A stretch of 64,000 nt of DNA from Ignisphaera aggregans DSM 17230 (GCA_000145985.1 CP002098.1:1122182-1186181); one strand, 5' to 3'; positions 35,544 through 48,688 are shown, numbered from the stretch's first letter. A program made the numbers and translations. Notes: generated from the sequence alone by a model not told the origin.

Positions 35544-36600
35544 GTATAACTATTCCCTTGGGATTCTTAATCCTTAATGCAATAGTTTCTCTAATCCTAA
35601 ATACATGGTTACCATTTTCAGGTCCTATGTAATTTACCTCTGTATCTACACCTACAGCTACATCTATTACATATGGATTAGCCGATATAAGTATAGCTAT
35701 ATTTCCTGGAATATGTATAGATTGAACTACATCTTTAACAAGAGACTTTAGTCTTTCAAGCTCTGTTACTCTTTCATAAACCTTTAATAGTTTTGCATAT
35801 CTATCTGGACTTACAAACAATACATATGGTCCTACAATACCTTGTTTTACAAGTTCCTGTAAAGCCTTGGTTACATCATCTATAGCTACACCTGCTTCTT
35901 CCCATCTACCCATTGAAATTCTTAAAACATCCTTACAGCTCAATAAAGTTTTTACAATATAGCTATCTTCATCAATAGCTAGTTTTGTTGCTGCTTGAAG
36001 AGCTGTTGAAATATCTGGCATTTCCTTTCTACTCCTTGCATAATCAATACTTTTCTGACTTAATACAAATTTCGTAGAGAACTCTTGAAGAGGTATCACA
36101 ATTCTTTCTACAGGTGTTATACCATCTTTAGATACTATGGTTTCTAGAGGTACAGCATCAACACCTTTTCCAGCACTATACACAGGAATATACTTTCTAA
36201 AGACCCTAACACTACCAGCAACTCTAGCAACTTCAGAGGATAGATATTTAAACTCATCCTCAGTCAACACATTATCATCACTACTTTCATCTACAGTACT
36301 ATTAGCTACCTTCAACCCTGTTAATTCTTCAACTTCTCTAGCCCCTCTCTCAAGCTCTGTAACCTGCTCTTCATCCAAAACCTTTAAAAGTGCTAAAAAT
36401 TCACCAACATGTGTCTTTTCCTCTTTAGCAATATCCTCAAAAACCTTTCTAATTTTTTCATCATCTATAGCTCCTGCAAGCTGTAAATATAGATTGATAG
36501 CATCAAGCTCTGCAATAATAGAGAGCCTAAGAGCTTGGGCAATCTCCTCTTTACTAAGCTTTCTACCAACAGGTAGTTCTAATGGATGTTTAGACATCAT
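35527..36600 (-). CDS. Encapsulin shell protein with fused N-terminal ferritin-like domain
   Basis: The start is set to ATG 36600 because GGTGG lies 5 nt upstream; the ORF extends to 36624. Residues ~10-85 form a ferritin-like domain (ALRLSIIAELDAINLYLQ with E31; KEEKTHVGEF with E61/H64), then a linker, then an HK97-fold encapsulin shell of ~240 residues (RVFRKYIPVY ... DISTALQAATKLAIDEDS ... GPYVLFVSPDRYAKLLKV ... RIRETIALRIKNPKG). The layout is that of the Pyrococcus encapsulin (PF1192), in which the ferritin-like part lies inside the shell. The predicted product is an iron-storing protein nanocompartment. Confidence 0.9.
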   Translation of the reverse strand: MMSKHPLELPVGRKLSKEEIAQALRLSIIAELDAINLYLQLAGAIDDEKIRKVFEDIAKEEKTHVGEFLALLKVLDEEQVTELERGAREVEELTGLKVANSTVDESSDDNVLTEDEFKYLSSEVARVAGSVRVFRKYIPVYSAGKGVDAVPLETIVSKDGITPVERIVIPLQEFSTKFVLSQKSIDYARSRKEMPDISTALQAATKLAIDEDSYIVKTLLSCKDVLRISMGRWEEAGVAIDDVTKALQELVKQGIVGPYVLFVSPDRYAKLLKVYERVTELERLKSLVKDVVQSIHIPGNIAILISANPYVIDVAVGVDTEVNYIGPENGNHVFRIRETIALRIKNPKGIVILEEKM

Positions 36601-37194
36601 ATATACCACCGAGGATATATCCACATCAGAATTTTTATATCTTTTGTATATAACATATTATCATTAACCCTTATCAACAATACTTTTAACCATAAAGGAC
36701 TGTTTCTTAGATACTGATACCCTAAAATATCTCACCCTCCAATGAAAAACTCAAGTAAGCGCTAAGACATATCTATAATAACTGAAGATATTTAGAAATA
36801 ATGAAAAGAGTATAACAAATAGAAAACACTATGATTTTATTTTACCTTAGAAACCTTAGATGTACTCCCTAGGTATTTCAATTGGATCTCCATATCTATT
36901 AAACAGTCTTTTAATTACAAGAAAACCTTGGAGAAATAGAGAATAATACTTTAGAGATTATTCACAAATTGGGGAATTGTGTTACTCATATACATGCTAA
37001 GAATGTAGATAAATCAAGTGATTGAATAGCATATTTCAGTGCAACAACTAAAGAACTTAGCTTATCTAGATATAGAGGTTTTCTCTATAAAATACAAAAG
37101 TAATGGAGATTAGATCTATGGATTTGGGATATAAGTAAAATATTAAGAAGCTCCAGAATAAAAAATACTTCGTAAATATGATATAAATATTGTG
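36601..37194. other. 594-nt region with no confident gene
   Basis: AT-rich, holding the encapsulin promoter and the tRNA-Ser 3' flank. Short frame fragments appear protein-like: on the plus strand around 37022-37099, IAYFSATTKELSLSRYRGF, and on the minus strand around 36865-36930, LFNRYGDPIEIPREYI. These could be the remains of decayed genes. I cannot identify a family. Confidence 0.4.
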
Positions 37195-37282
37195 TGGCGC
37201 CGGGGGCGGGATTTGAACCCGCGTGGGGATTACCCCCACCGGCTCTCCAGGCCGGCCCCTTAGACCACTCGGGCACCCCGGC
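37195..37282 (-). tRNA. tRNA-Ser(GGA)
   Basis: Acceptor GCCGGGG/CCCCGGC, G73 with an encoded CCA (37195-37197), anticodon stem CCGGC/GCCGG with loop CTGGAGA (anticodon GGA). The long variable arm TGGGG-GTAAT-CCCCA is the class II arm of serine tRNA. No intron. An A/T-rich TATA-like stretch lies 15-30 nt upstream (37291-37312). Confidence 0.96.
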
Positions 37283-37369
37283 ACCTTATATATCTTAATA
37301 TATATTTTAAATTCAAGTAGTCTAACTGTGTAAGAGCTCTAGAAATTTTTAAATATTTTTAGCTAAAAA

Positions 37370-37684
37370 TTATCTTCTCTTTATTTCTATCTCTATGTAA
37401 ACATTTTCAGGTACTCTAACCCTCATTATCTGTCTTATTACATGTTCGTTTGCTTCTATGTCTATCAATCTTTTATGTATCCTCATCTCCCATTTATCCC
37501 ATACCTTTGATCCTTCGCCATGTGGCAATCTTGGTACACTGACTATAAGTCTTTTTACTGGTAGTGGTACCGGCCCCTTTACTCTTACTCCTGCTTTTTT
37601 CGCTATATCTACTATTTGTGATACTACATAGTTTAAATTATTTATGTCATTGCTCCAGAGCCTTATTCTTACTATTGATGACAT
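37370..37684 (-). CDS. rps10: Ribosomal protein uS10
   Basis: The 104-residue protein has the uS10 pattern [38 protein letters not shown] and [22 protein letters not shown]. It binds 16S rRNA in the 30S head. It is the last gene of the cluster, 37 nt after the EF-1A gene, the usual archaeal order. Confidence 0.97.
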   Translation of the reverse strand: MSSIVRIRLWSNDINNLNYVVSQIVDIAKKAGVRVKGPVPLPVKRLIVSVPRLPHGEGSKVWDKWEMRIHKRLIDIEANEHVIRQIMRVRVPENVYIEIEIKRR

Positions 37685-37721
37685 TTATTGTCCCTTGTGA
37701 TTAGGGGCCTTATTCCTAGAT

Positions 37722-39074
<1,353 letters not shown>

Positions 39075-39181
39075 ATTATTCTCCCTTATCTAACTATCAG
39101 AAGTTATTGGTTAGAACTTATAAGTGTATTGTTAAATCAATGACCAATTGACGTATATGAAAATTAAATGGGAATGGATCT

Positions 39182-39790
39182 CTAACGCGAACTTAGAGCT
39201 ATCCTCTCTATCTCTTCTTTTCTCTGTATAGCATAGCTTCTGGTATCATAGGCTGCTGCTGCTATTATTTCATCTGCTAGGCATTCCTCTATAGGCTTTG
39301 CAGATCTAAATGAACAATTAAATGCTCCCTCAGTTATATGTCTCAATGCTAGATCAACTCTTCTCATGGGGGCTATATCAACAGCTACATGATATACTAT
39401 ACCTCCATACATAATTCTTGTAGTCTCTTCTCTAGGTGCTGCATTCTCTATTGCTCTAACAAAAACTTGTAGTGGATTCTCCTTTGTTTTTATATATATG
39501 AGGTCAAAAGCAAGTTTGACAATATTATAAGCAAGATGTTTCTTCCCGGTATTCTTAGCTTTTCTCATCAGTCTATTTATAAGTCTTTCAACAATTGGAA
39601 CTGTAGCTTTGCCAAATCTTTTACGTGCATGGCGACCAGCAGTATGTGGAACTATAACAGGTCTTAATGATATATATTTCTTAAGACTAGGATCAATGAC
39701 AACTACATCTCTATAGCTCCACTTCCCAAATAGCTTTATATCATCAAGGTCTACAACTATCTTTGATATACTCATATCTTCTGTAGCCAT
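39182..39790 (-). CDS. rps7: Ribosomal protein uS7
   Basis: The 202-residue protein contains the uS7 helices ([27 protein letters not shown], here in shorter parts; [32 protein letters not shown]). The archaeal N-terminal extension is present. It nucleates the 30S head and lies 7 nt after rps12. Confidence 0.97.
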   Translation of the reverse strand: MATEDMSISKIVVDLDDIKLFGKWSYRDVVVIDPSLKKYISLRPVIVPHTAGRHARKRFGKATVPIVERLINRLMRKAKNTGKKHLAYNIVKLAFDLIYIKTKENPLQVFVRAIENAAPREETTRIMYGGIVYHVAVDIAPMRRVDLALRHITEGAFNCSFRSAKPIEECLADEIIAAAAYDTRSYAIQRKEEIERIALSSR

Positions 39791-39797
39791 ATTATCC

Positions 39798-40241
39798 TCA
39801 CCTCAAAGGTTTCTGCTTTTTACCCTTTAGCAACTCTGTAAGAGCAACCCCATTTACTGCAATAACCTTAAATTTAACACCAGGGATATCGCCCATAGAC
39901 TTTCCTCTACTACCACCAATACCAACTATAAGAACTTCATCATGTTCATCAATAAAGTTTAGTCCACCATCATACGGGACAAACGCTGTAACAACCTTAC
40001 CATTTTTAACCAACTGAACTCTAACACATTTTCTAACACCAGCATTAGGTTGACGAGCCTCTACACCAACTTTCTCAAGAACTATTCCACGAGCCATCGG
40101 CGCTCCTTCAAGTGGATTGTATTTCTCTTTTAACTTTAACATTCGTACTCTAAAATCTCTTTGACTCCATCTAAATTTCAATCTTTTTAATCTAAGTTTT
40201 CTTGCTGCATAGAGTCCATACGGTGCCTTCTTTCCAGCCAT
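39798..40241 (-). CDS. rps12: Ribosomal protein uS12
   Basis: The 147-residue archaeal uS12 has [19 protein letters not shown] and the decoding-loop region [19 protein letters not shown]. It sits at the decoding centre of the 30S subunit. A TATA-like element may lie upstream near 40290-40310, so rps12 could start its own transcript. Confidence 0.97.
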   Translation of the reverse strand: MAGKKAPYGLYAARKLRLKRLKFRWSQRDFRVRMLKLKEKYNPLEGAPMARGIVLEKVGVEARQPNAGVRKCVRVQLVKNGKVVTAFVPYDGGLNFIDEHDEVLIVGIGGSRGKSMGDIPGVKFKVIAVNGVALTELLKGKKQKPLR

Positions 40242-40321
40242 ATTTATTCAGACCCACTTCTATTTGATTTCATAAATCTTTGCAGAAGCTTAAAAATCTT
40301 TTAACATAAATACTCAATTCT

Positions 40322-40762
40322 TTATACTATCACCACAGAGTCTATCATAAAGTATCTATTTAGTAGCAACCTAGCTTTTGCAACATTTCTACCATTTTTA
40401 CCTATAGCAATACCCTTATCTCTAGGATCTACATAGACATACACAATCTTCTTATCTCTACCTTCAACCAATTGTATCCTTTGAACTCTTGCAGGCATAA
40501 ATATATTCTTAACAAAGTCTTCTAAATTATTACCCCAGCCAACAATCTCAACATCTTTTCCTATTAACTTAGACAAATACTTAACATTTATACCCTTTCT
40601 ACCAATTGCTTGACCTAATTTATCGCTCTCCACAACGAAGAATACTGTTCCAAGCTCTTCATTTATAATACAATCCTTTGGAGTAACACCAGTAATATCC
40701 TGAAATAATGACATATATCTCATTTCTTCCATTGTTAATTTTACATTTATTTGAGGTTTCAT
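40322..40762 (-). CDS. nusA: NusA-like KH-domain transcription factor
   Basis: The 146-residue protein has two KH domains. GQAIGRKGINVKYLSKLIG and GIAIGKNGRNVAKARLLL are the two GxxG loops. Archaeal NusA homologues consist only of these KH domains, without the S1 or N-terminal parts. It sits at its usual place between rpl30e and rps12 and probably binds RNA near RNA polymerase. Confidence 0.92.
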   Translation of the reverse strand: MKPQINVKLTMEEMRYMSLFQDITGVTPKDCIINEELGTVFFVVESDKLGQAIGRKGINVKYLSKLIGKDVEIVGWGNNLEDFVKNIFMPARVQRIQLVEGRDKKIVYVYVDPRDKGIAIGKNGRNVAKARLLLNRYFMIDSVVIV

Positions 40763-40796
40763 ATCTGATGTTTTAGATGCTATATCTCACCACCTC

Positions 40797-41114
40797 CTAT
40801 TGCTTAATAAATCTATTTAATATCTCAGGGGTTATCTGACCTGGATCAATTATTCCCATTACTGCTACTGAAAATGGTTTTCCTAATACCGTACCAAGTT
40901 CTCTATTTGTTCCTGGAAAAACTATTATAGGTATATTTGATAGCTTTGAGTAATACTCAATATCTTGTCTTATATTTTCTGGAACATTAGATGATATTAC
41001 AACATACTTTAGTGCTCCAAGCTTTAGTAGTTTTATTGTATTCTTTGACCCTATAACAATTTTTCCTGTCCTTACCACGAACCTTAATATATTATCTATT
41101 GACTGTGATGCCAT
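40797..41114 (-). CDS. rpl30e: Ribosomal protein eL30
   Basis: The 105-residue protein shows the L7Ae/L30e fold (VVRTGKIVIGSKNTIKLLKLGALKYVVISSN) and a proline-rich loop. Members of this fold bind k-turns, though L30e acts in the large subunit. It follows rpoA2 by 10 nt in the standard archaeal order. Confidence 0.93.
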   Translation of the reverse strand: MASQSIDNILRFVVRTGKIVIGSKNTIKLLKLGALKYVVISSNVPENIRQDIEYYSKLSNIPIIVFPGTNRELGTVLGKPFSVAVMGIIDPGQITPEILNRFIKQ

Positions 41115-41124
41115 GTTTTATCCC

Positions 41125-42315
41125 TCAACTCTGTTTTCTATATGGATTATAAACTAACTTAACCTTAGCTGTACCTATAGGCATATAGTTTCCAACTATA
41201 ATATTTTCTATTACACCTTTTAAATTATCTATCTCTCCTCTACTTGCAGCATCGATAAGCTGCTTAACTGTGACCTCAAATGATGCTCTAGATAATACAC
41301 TATCCTTCATTCCGGCTATTCCATGACGGCCTATTTGCCGAACGCTTCCTGTTCTAGTCATAATATCTGCAACTAGAGTTACATGCCTTATATCAACATC
41401 TAGTCCCTGTTCCTCAAGGACATTCATAATCTCTTCAATTAGTAGTGATCTAGCAGCCTCTATTCCTAATATCTCTTCAACTTCTCTGATATTATTTGTT
41501 CTTATCCTTCTATAATCAACACCTTCTATCTCCATCAATTCACTAAGATTGCTACCCTCACATACAAGTACATATTCATCTCCTCTTCTCTGTATTATCA
41601 CCTTATTTATACCCTTAATACCCTTTATCTTAGTATTTAATATCTTCTCCCTCAATTTTTCGACCTTAGTAGGATCTAAGGGTTCTGTAAACTGAATAAT
41701 AATCTCATTAGGATTATCTGGATTAACATTAATCTTAGCCTTTTTAACAGCTTTTTGAAGAGCCTTAATGATATCTTCAACAAAAACACCTTTATCCTCA
41801 AGCATCACCGGGTCTAGGGTTATTATCATGGTATTGTTAAATAAATCGATATCTATTCTCATTGCTACATTAACTATTTTTGTAAGTTCAATCTTTCTTG
41901 CTATTTCAATTGCTTTTTCTCTATCACCTCTGTATTCTTCTGTTAAATATACATATGTTAAGGGTGTTGATGGTGTTTTCTTTGCATCAACAAGCTCTAT
42001 AAGTCTTGGTAATCCCAATGTAACATTTAATTCTCTTACTCCGGCATAGTGAAATGTTCTTAGAGTCATTTGGGTGCTTGGTTCTCCAATGCTCTGTGCT
42101 GCTACAATACCTACAGGTTCACCAGGATCAATAGAATTTTCTTCAATTTCTCTAACTATTTCATTCAATACCATCTCCATTTCTTCTTGAGAAAGATTGT
42201 ATTTCCTTAATGTATCTTTAATTTCATTGATGATCTTCGGAGGAACACGAGAACCTAATTTATCTTCTACAATTTTATCAATATCTATTTCCTTTTTCAT
42301 GTTCACATCTTCCAC
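41125..42315 (-). CDS. rpoA2: DNA-directed RNA polymerase subunit A''
   Basis: The 396-residue C-terminal part of the largest subunit includes the trigger-loop region [21 protein letters not shown] and the clamp C-terminal part with [23 protein letters not shown]. The A subunit is split as in Crenarchaeota. The start at 42315 overlaps the A' gene by 13 nt and follows GGGTGG; ATG 42300 is an alternative. Confidence 0.96.
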   Translation of the reverse strand: MEDVNMKKEIDIDKIVEDKLGSRVPPKIINEIKDTLRKYNLSQEEMEMVLNEIVREIEENSIDPGEPVGIVAAQSIGEPSTQMTLRTFHYAGVRELNVTLGLPRLIELVDAKKTPSTPLTYVYLTEEYRGDREKAIEIARKIELTKIVNVAMRIDIDLFNNTMIITLDPVMLEDKGVFVEDIIKALQKAVKKAKINVNPDNPNEIIIQFTEPLDPTKVEKLREKILNTKIKGIKGINKVIIQRRGDEYVLVCEGSNLSELMEIEGVDYRRIRTNNIREVEEILGIEAARSLLIEEIMNVLEEQGLDVDIRHVTLVADIMTRTGSVRQIGRHGIAGMKDSVLSRASFEVTVKQLIDAASRGEIDNLKGVIENIIVGNYMPIGTAKVKLVYNPYRKQS

Positions 42316-44957
42316 CCTATAACCCTCTCAATAATTCTTTCAACATTTACAATATTCCCATGCGGAGCTTTCGCTGGATCTGCTCCATCTTCACCATAAA
42401 CAAATTGTATAATTGAATTGGTGGAATCCCTTACAGTACCATCATATTCAACATATAGATCCTGTAATGCATTTATCAATCTACGCTGCATATATCCACT
42501 TTGTGATGTTCTTACAGCAGTATCTACTAGACCTTCTCTACCTCCAGCTGCATGCATAAACATTTCTGTAGGTGATAAACCTGAATAGAAACTATTAACA
42601 ACAAAACCTCTTGCTAATGGCCCTAAATCGTTTTGTCCATAGCTAGAAATAGGTCTTCCCATATATCCTCTCCATATTCTTTCTCCACGTACGGTCATTT
42701 GACCAAGTGTAGCTGACATTTGTGTTAGGTTTAAGACATTTCCTCTAGCACCTGTTCTTGCCATAATAAATGCATTATTGAATGGATCTAAACGATTTAC
42801 TGCAACCTCACCAGCCTTATCTCGTGCTTCAGCTAATATCTCAAGAATCTTTATCTCTAAGCTTTCTTCAAGGGATCTTCCCGGTACAACTTCCAGCTTA
42901 CCTTCTACATATTGCTTTACAAGTTCTTCAACTTTTGAAAATGCCTCCTTAATAATCTCAAGTATCTCTTTCCTAGTATTCTCATCGATAGCTACATCAT
43001 CTAACCGTAAAGTAAATCCTCTCTTCTCTAAAACTCTAATAAACATCCTAAAGACATGATCCATAAATAGAGCTACATATTCCACGCCATATTCTTTTGC
43101 TAACCAATAAAGCAAACTATCCTGTTGTTCAGCTCCTATAGTCTTTTTGTCTAATACCCCCATCAACAGCTTCCCCTTTCTTACAACAACATATGAATCC
43201 CAGAAACATTCTATATCTTCACATTTTAATGGTCCTGAAGATATATTTGCTTTACCATGATAGTTAAAGTCCTCTGGAAGGAACATACTAATAATTTGTT
43301 TTCCTGTCCATAACCTCTTTGGAGATAGTATTGCAGGTTCTGGTAACTCTTTAACAACTCCAGCAGCAGATAGAAGGTCAATTACATCCTCTTTTTTAAG
43401 TAGAGTTGTCTTTATTGTTAATATATATGCTCCACTTATATAGTCCTGAATAGCCCCTATAATTATTCCTCCATATCTTGGGGTAAGTATATGGTTCTGA
43501 ACCTTTAGAAGAAGTCTTGTTTCAGCTCTAGCATCTTCGGTTTGCGGAATATGTAGATTCATTTCATCTCCATCGAAATCAGCGTTATATGGTGGACATA
43601 CAGCAAGATGTAATCTAAATGTTTTTCCTGGTAACACCTTTATTATATGGCCCATCATAGACATTCTATGTAGTGATGGTTGTCTATTAAATATTGCTAT
43701 ATCTCCATCTCTTACATGTCTCTCAACTATATATCCAGGTGCTAATGATTCTGCAACACTTTTTCTATCCTTAACATATCTCAAGTCTATTCTTCTACCA
43801 TCTGGAGTTATTATATAGTTAGCGCCAGGCCATCTATTAGGACCATTAATTACTAGCTTTCTCATCTCCTCAATATTCCACTCAGTAACTTTCTCTGGAA
43901 CAGTTAATATCTTAGCAACATCAATTGGAACTCCTACCTCATTTATGCTTAAATAGGGCTCAGGACTTATGACAGTACGAGCTGAATAATCAACTCTTTT
44001 ACCAGATAAATTCCCTCTAAATCGACCTTCCTTACCCTTCAATCTCTGAGCAAGAGTCTTAAGAGGTCTCCCTGATCTATGTTTTGCCGGTGGTAGACCG
44101 GGTACCTCGTTATCGAGATATGTTGTTACATGATACTGCAAGAGTTCCCATAAATCATCTATGATTATCTGTGGAGCACCTGCTGAAATATGTTCTCTTA
44201 ACCTCTCATTGGTTCTAACTATATCAACAAGCTTATGAGTCAAATCATCCTCTGATCTAATACCAGTTTCTATAAGTATTGATGGTCTTATTGAAGTTGG
44301 GGGTACTGGAAGTACTGTGAATACCATCCATTCTGGTCTTGAATCTCTAGGATCATATCCTAATAGCTCTATATCTTCATTAGGTATCCTCTCCAATCTA
44401 CTCCTTACAGTTAATGGATTGAGTCTAACCACCTCTTTACTCTCTTCATGTTGTTCAACAAATGTTGTTGGCTTTTCTAATTTAATCTTAGGTTGTTTAG
44501 CTCCACAATGAGGACATACAGTAACCTTTATTGCTTTCTTCTTTATGAATTCAGAAAATCTTTTAGCAAGATATGGATATCTTGCCTTTAATTTTCTTAG
44601 ATATACCATATACTTTTCAATTTCACTTGGACTAACTTTTATACGACCACAGTTAGCACATGTAGCTCTAAGTAAGTCATATATATGTTTAACGTAGAGA
44701 ACATTGATTACAGGTAATGCCAACTCTATATGTCCAAAATGACCAGGACATGCCTTCATAGTATTTCCACATATAGGACATGTCTGACCGGGTTCAATAG
44801 CACCTAATCTTGGATCCATAACAGAACCACTAATAGGAGTACCATCCTCATCGTATGTCTCTGGAGATACTATTTGAACTACAGACATCCTTCTTATTTC
44901 ATCTGGAGATAGAATTCCAAACTTTATACCCTTAATAACTTTCTCCTCCATCGCCAT
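42303..44957 (-). CDS. rpoA1: DNA-directed RNA polymerase subunit A'
   Basis: The 884-residue N-terminal part of the largest subunit has zinc-binding [17 protein letters not shown] and CANC/CPHC knuckles, and the invariant catalytic loop [13 protein letters not shown]. The bridge helix lies near the C-terminus. The gene sits 11 nt downstream of rpoB. Confidence 0.97.
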   Translation of the reverse strand: MAMEEKVIKGIKFGILSPDEIRRMSVVQIVSPETYDEDGTPISGSVMDPRLGAIEPGQTCPICGNTMKACPGHFGHIELALPVINVLYVKHIYDLLRATCANCGRIKVSPSEIEKYMVYLRKLKARYPYLAKRFSEFIKKKAIKVTVCPHCGAKQPKIKLEKPTTFVEQHEESKEVVRLNPLTVRSRLERIPNEDIELLGYDPRDSRPEWMVFTVLPVPPTSIRPSILIETGIRSEDDLTHKLVDIVRTNERLREHISAGAPQIIIDDLWELLQYHVTTYLDNEVPGLPPAKHRSGRPLKTLAQRLKGKEGRFRGNLSGKRVDYSARTVISPEPYLSINEVGVPIDVAKILTVPEKVTEWNIEEMRKLVINGPNRWPGANYIITPDGRRIDLRYVKDRKSVAESLAPGYIVERHVRDGDIAIFNRQPSLHRMSMMGHIIKVLPGKTFRLHLAVCPPYNADFDGDEMNLHIPQTEDARAETRLLLKVQNHILTPRYGGIIIGAIQDYISGAYILTIKTTLLKKEDVIDLLSAAGVVKELPEPAILSPKRLWTGKQIISMFLPEDFNYHGKANISSGPLKCEDIECFWDSYVVVRKGKLLMGVLDKKTIGAEQQDSLLYWLAKEYGVEYVALFMDHVFRMFIRVLEKRGFTLRLDDVAIDENTRKEILEIIKEAFSKVEELVKQYVEGKLEVVPGRSLEESLEIKILEILAEARDKAGEVAVNRLDPFNNAFIMARTGARGNVLNLTQMSATLGQMTVRGERIWRGYMGRPISSYGQNDLGPLARGFVVNSFYSGLSPTEMFMHAAGGREGLVDTAVRTSQSGYMQRRLINALQDLYVEYDGTVRDSTNSIIQFVYGEDGADPAKAPHGNIVNVERIIERVIGWKM

Positions 44958-44968
44958 AGTTCCTCACC

Positions 44969-47900
44969 TCACCCTAAATAAACCTTGTATTTATCTCCGA
45001 GGAGTAGCCTTGGCTTTATACCCATACTCATCAACTCTTGTAGCAGTAGTTTAAAGGCATATGGTATAACTATGGGATGTAGAACTCCTTTATCACCATG
45101 TATAGGACATTCGTATATCTCCTTCTTCCTATTATACCATCCAATAAATCCACATAATTCACATACGTATACTATAGTTTTATCTGAGCTCTCAACCATT
45201 CTCTCTCTTAATAGAGCTGCTGCACCATGTCCTATAATAGCGTCTCTCTCCATTTCACCAAACCTAAGACCTCCCTCTCTTGCCCTTCCCTCGGTAGGCT
45301 GTCTTGTTAATAGTTGTACAGGGCCCTTAGATCTTGCATGCATCTTATCAGAAACCATGTGATGAAGTTTCTGATAATACACTATACCAATAAAGATGGG
45401 ATTTCCTATGAGCTCTCCTGTTCTTCCATCATACATAGGCTCAGTACCATCCATAGGATATCCAAACATAAGTAGTTGTCTCTTTAGCTCATCAATATTC
45501 TCTTCAAAGAATGGTGTCCCATCTACATTTTTACCTCGTAGTGCTGCTACCTTACCCGCTATACTTTCCATAAGCTGACCTAATGTCATTCTCGATGGAA
45601 GTGCATGAGGATTTATAATTAGATCTGGTGTTATTCCATCTGGTGTATATGGCATATCATATTGTGGTATAAGTGCTCCTATTACTCCCTTTTGTCCATG
45701 TCTAGAAGCAAATTTATCTCCTATCTCAGGAATTCTTAAATCTCTTACTCTTACCTTTATCAATCTATGGCCTTCTAGTGATGATGTGATAAACACTGCA
45801 TCTACCCATCCTATCTCTCCATGTCGAACAGTTACTGATGAATCCTTTCTTCTTTGGGCTAAAATTCCATATCCTTTGTATTCTTCAACAAATCTTGGTG
45901 GACTTGTTTTACCTATAAGTGCTTCACCTCCTTTAACCTGTACCTCAACCTTTGCAATACCATCTTCATCTAACTTTGTATAGCTTTCTTTACCTCTATA
46001 CCCTAATACCTTTGGATCAGGAATCTCTATCCTATCCTCCTGCCCTCCTGCATACTTAAGCTCCTCCGTTGAATATAGTCTAAAGAAATTAGATCTTGCT
46101 AATCCCCTATCAACAGATGATTTATTCATTATCAATGCATCCTCCATATTATATCCTGTATAGCTCATTACTGCTACAACCATATTCTGACCCGAAGGCC
46201 TATCATTGTATCCTATTATTGATAAAGCTCTAGTTTGGACCAAGGGTATCTGAGGATAATGCAGTATATGAGCCCTTGTATCAGTTCTCAATATAAAGTT
46301 AGCCATATAGAAACCTAGTGCCTGTTTAGCCATTGCCGATTGATATGCATTTCTAGGCGATTGATTATGCTCTGCATAGGGTATGGTTGACGCTGCAACT
46401 CCCATCATGGCTGGAGGCCATATCTCTACATGTGTTGTCTCCTTCCCTATATCCTCCGGATTTATAGCAACTAATGCATTTTCTTCCTCCTCTGGATCTA
46501 GAAGCTCTATATAGCCTTTCTTAACAAGATCCTCAAATGTCATCATCCCCTTCTTAACCTTGTCTATAACCTCCTTAGTTATTTTAAGTTTTCCATTTTC
46601 AACTACCATTAAAGGTCTAAGAATTCTCCCCGAATCTGTATTTACATAGACTTCATTTATATATTTAGTTCTATAGTAAGCTATACCTACCTCATATGAT
46701 AGTTCTCCCCTGTGCTTCATATCCCTAAGCTTCTCTACAAGTTCCTTTCCATTGGGGTGATAGCCTATTAATGTTCCATTTAAGTAGACCTTGCTCCATG
46801 TTTTTATATCTTCATAACTAAGCTCACCATTTCTTACTTTCTCAAATAATACTAGTATGGGTATAGTGCCCTTATCATATAATATCTTCTCAACTAAATG
46901 TTCATCTTCTCCAACACTTATTGTTGCCATTAATGCAAGATTCTTAACCAACCCACAGTTAGGCCCCTCAGGTGTCTCAAATGGACAAAGTCTGCCAAAT
47001 TGAGTTCCATGAAGATCTCTTGCCTCAAAATGAGGTTGGCTCCTACTTAGTGGAGATAAAGTTCTTCTCATATGACTTATTGAAGAAATCCAATTTGTTC
47101 TATCGAGTATCTGGCTAACACCTGTTCTACCACCTATCCATGTCCCAGTAGCCATAGCATGCTTTATTCGTTCTGTTATCACATCACTACGAATATAAAG
47201 TGCTATATTAAGCCTTCTCTCCTTTATTTTTGCACGTTCAAGCTGATATCTAAGATCTCTTAGAAATGCCTTAAAAGCTACTCTAAATAACAATGCTAAC
47301 ATTTCACCAGCAAGCTTTATTCTCTTATTTGCATAGTGATCTTTGTCATCAACAGGTCTATAGCCTAAAACAAATTCTATGAGTTTACATGCCATTTGTC
47401 CTAAGAATAGTGCTTTTCTTAATCTATCTTCAGGTTTAGAGCCAAGATGTGGTAGGAAGTATTTGTCAAGAACATATTTGGCTCTTTCAATTCTACTCTC
47501 TCTTGCCTGTCCTATTGCTATCCTAGAACCAATGTAGTCAAGAGCATCTTCAACAGTAGCTATATCACTTGCCTGTACAAACGATGGTAGTAGCTCATTC
47601 TGAATTACAGGATCAAAAGATACAGCTATAGCAATATCAAAATCTCTCTCTAGGCCTAGAGCTCTCATTAAGACTACAAATGGTATTTTACCTGGTACTG
47701 CTGGAAAAGAAACATGTAGTGTACCATCCTTATGTCTATCCATTATTACAGGTACTCTATATCCTATTGTTGAAGATATTACTTTTGCAGTATGAGTTAT
47801 ATTTAATCCCTCCTGACCATAGTCTACAATTACACGATTTGAAGCTAAATCCTCTTGGGCAACAATAATTCTCTCTGTACCATCTATTATGAAATATCCT

Positions 47901-48421
47901 CCAGGATCCTTAGGATCCTCACCTATCTTAATCAATTCCTCAGATGTCATTTTACTTAATGGATCTTTAGAGGATTTAACCATTAATGGTATTTCCCCTA
48001 TTAAGACCTCCACAGGGTTTCCAGGCACATCATTCTCATAGGGAACAAGTGTAATGTATATTGGTACAGAATAGGTTATATCCCTATGTCTACACTCCAT
48101 AGGTGTTATATTTCTATTTATACTACCATCAATCTCCTTTACCTGTGGCTCACCAACCCTCCAACCCTTTATTACAACCTTAAACCCTGGTATAGATGTC
48201 TCTATAACTGGTTCCTCCATTATTATTTCTCCAAGTATCTTCTCTATAAATGCATTATAGGAATCTATATGATGCCTTGTAATACCCTTCTCTTTAATGA
48301 AGGCTTCCATAATAGCCCATCTATCATCAGGTGAAAGTATCTTTGATATTGGATGAGCTACTGGTATAGGTTCCTTAGTTGCATATACCGCCTCTTTATC
48401 AATTATTGAAATACTACTCAT
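44969..48421 (-). CDS. rpoB: DNA-directed RNA polymerase subunit B
   Basis: The 1150-residue protein is a single-chain second-largest subunit (not split into B' and B'' as in many euryarchaea). Visible signatures are FETPEGPNCGLVKNLAL, GYNMEDALIMNKSSVDRGL, KFASRHGQKGVIG and the C-terminal zinc region CELCGFIGWY ... CPIH. It lies 6 nt after rpoH, in operon with the A subunits. Confidence 0.97.
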   Translation of the reverse strand: MSSISIIDKEAVYATKEPIPVAHPISKILSPDDRWAIMEAFIKEKGITRHHIDSYNAFIEKILGEIIMEEPVIETSIPGFKVVIKGWRVGEPQVKEIDGSINRNITPMECRHRDITYSVPIYITLVPYENDVPGNPVEVLIGEIPLMVKSSKDPLSKMTSEELIKIGEDPKDPGGYFIIDGTERIIVAQEDLASNRVIVDYGQEGLNITHTAKVISSTIGYRVPVIMDRHKDGTLHVSFPAVPGKIPFVVLMRALGLERDFDIAIAVSFDPVIQNELLPSFVQASDIATVEDALDYIGSRIAIGQARESRIERAKYVLDKYFLPHLGSKPEDRLRKALFLGQMACKLIEFVLGYRPVDDKDHYANKRIKLAGEMLALLFRVAFKAFLRDLRYQLERAKIKERRLNIALYIRSDVITERIKHAMATGTWIGGRTGVSQILDRTNWISSISHMRRTLSPLSRSQPHFEARDLHGTQFGRLCPFETPEGPNCGLVKNLALMATISVGEDEHLVEKILYDKGTIPILVLFEKVRNGELSYEDIKTWSKVYLNGTLIGYHPNGKELVEKLRDMKHRGELSYEVGIAYYRTKYINEVYVNTDSGRILRPLMVVENGKLKITKEVIDKVKKGMMTFEDLVKKGYIELLDPEEEENALVAINPEDIGKETTHVEIWPPAMMGVAASTIPYAEHNQSPRNAYQSAMAKQALGFYMANFILRTDTRAHILHYPQIPLVQTRALSIIGYNDRPSGQNMVVAVMSYTGYNMEDALIMNKSSVDRGLARSNFFRLYSTEELKYAGGQEDRIEIPDPKVLGYRGKESYTKLDEDGIAKVEVQVKGGEALIGKTSPPRFVEEYKGYGILAQRRKDSSVTVRHGEIGWVDAVFITSSLEGHRLIKVRVRDLRIPEIGDKFASRHGQKGVIGALIPQYDMPYTPDGITPDLIINPHALPSRMTLGQLMESIAGKVAALRGKNVDGTPFFEENIDELKRQLLMFGYPMDGTEPMYDGRTGELIGNPIFIGIVYYQKLHHMVSDKMHARSKGPVQLLTRQPTEGRAREGGLRFGEMERDAIIGHGAAALLRERMVESSDKTIVYVCELCGFIGWYNRKKEIYECPIHGDKGVLHPIVIPYAFKLLLQELMSMGIKPRLLLGDKYKVYLG

Positions 48422-48427
48422 CTCTTA

Positions 48428-48688
48428 TCACCATGGCACTACATATCTATATACAACAATTTCTCCACCAGTAGGAGACTTTCTAACTATTTTAACTATA
48501 TCTCCAGGTCTTGCCCCTATAGATCTTGCCACAGGATCGCTCGCCCTTAGCCATGGAAGTTGCTCAGGCTTTATCCCATATGTTTTTAAGACCTTTAACC
48601 CCTCTTCTAAGCTTAAAACTTCATGCTTTGGAACAAGCTCATGCTCCAATATTTTAGCCTTAACCGAGGAACCCTTTCTCGATACCAT
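48428..48688 (-). CDS. rpoH: DNA-directed RNA polymerase subunit H
   Basis: The 86-residue subunit has the RPB5 C-terminal fold signature [16 protein letters not shown] and the conserved [25 protein letters not shown] 15-20 residue N-terminal extension is present. It is the first gene of the polymerase cluster; the promoter probably lies at 48690-48760, where the region is AT-rich. Confidence 0.96.
   Translation of the reverse strand: MVSRKGSSVKAKILEHELVPKHEVLSLEEGLKVLKTYGIKPEQLPWLRASDPVARSIGARPGDIVKIVRKSPTGGEIVVYRYVVPW

Noticed and set aside
37066-37284. Two overlapping minus-strand ORFs starting in tRNA-Ser
   Set aside because: Their first 25 codons are translations of the tRNA gene itself and the rest is AT-rich flank.
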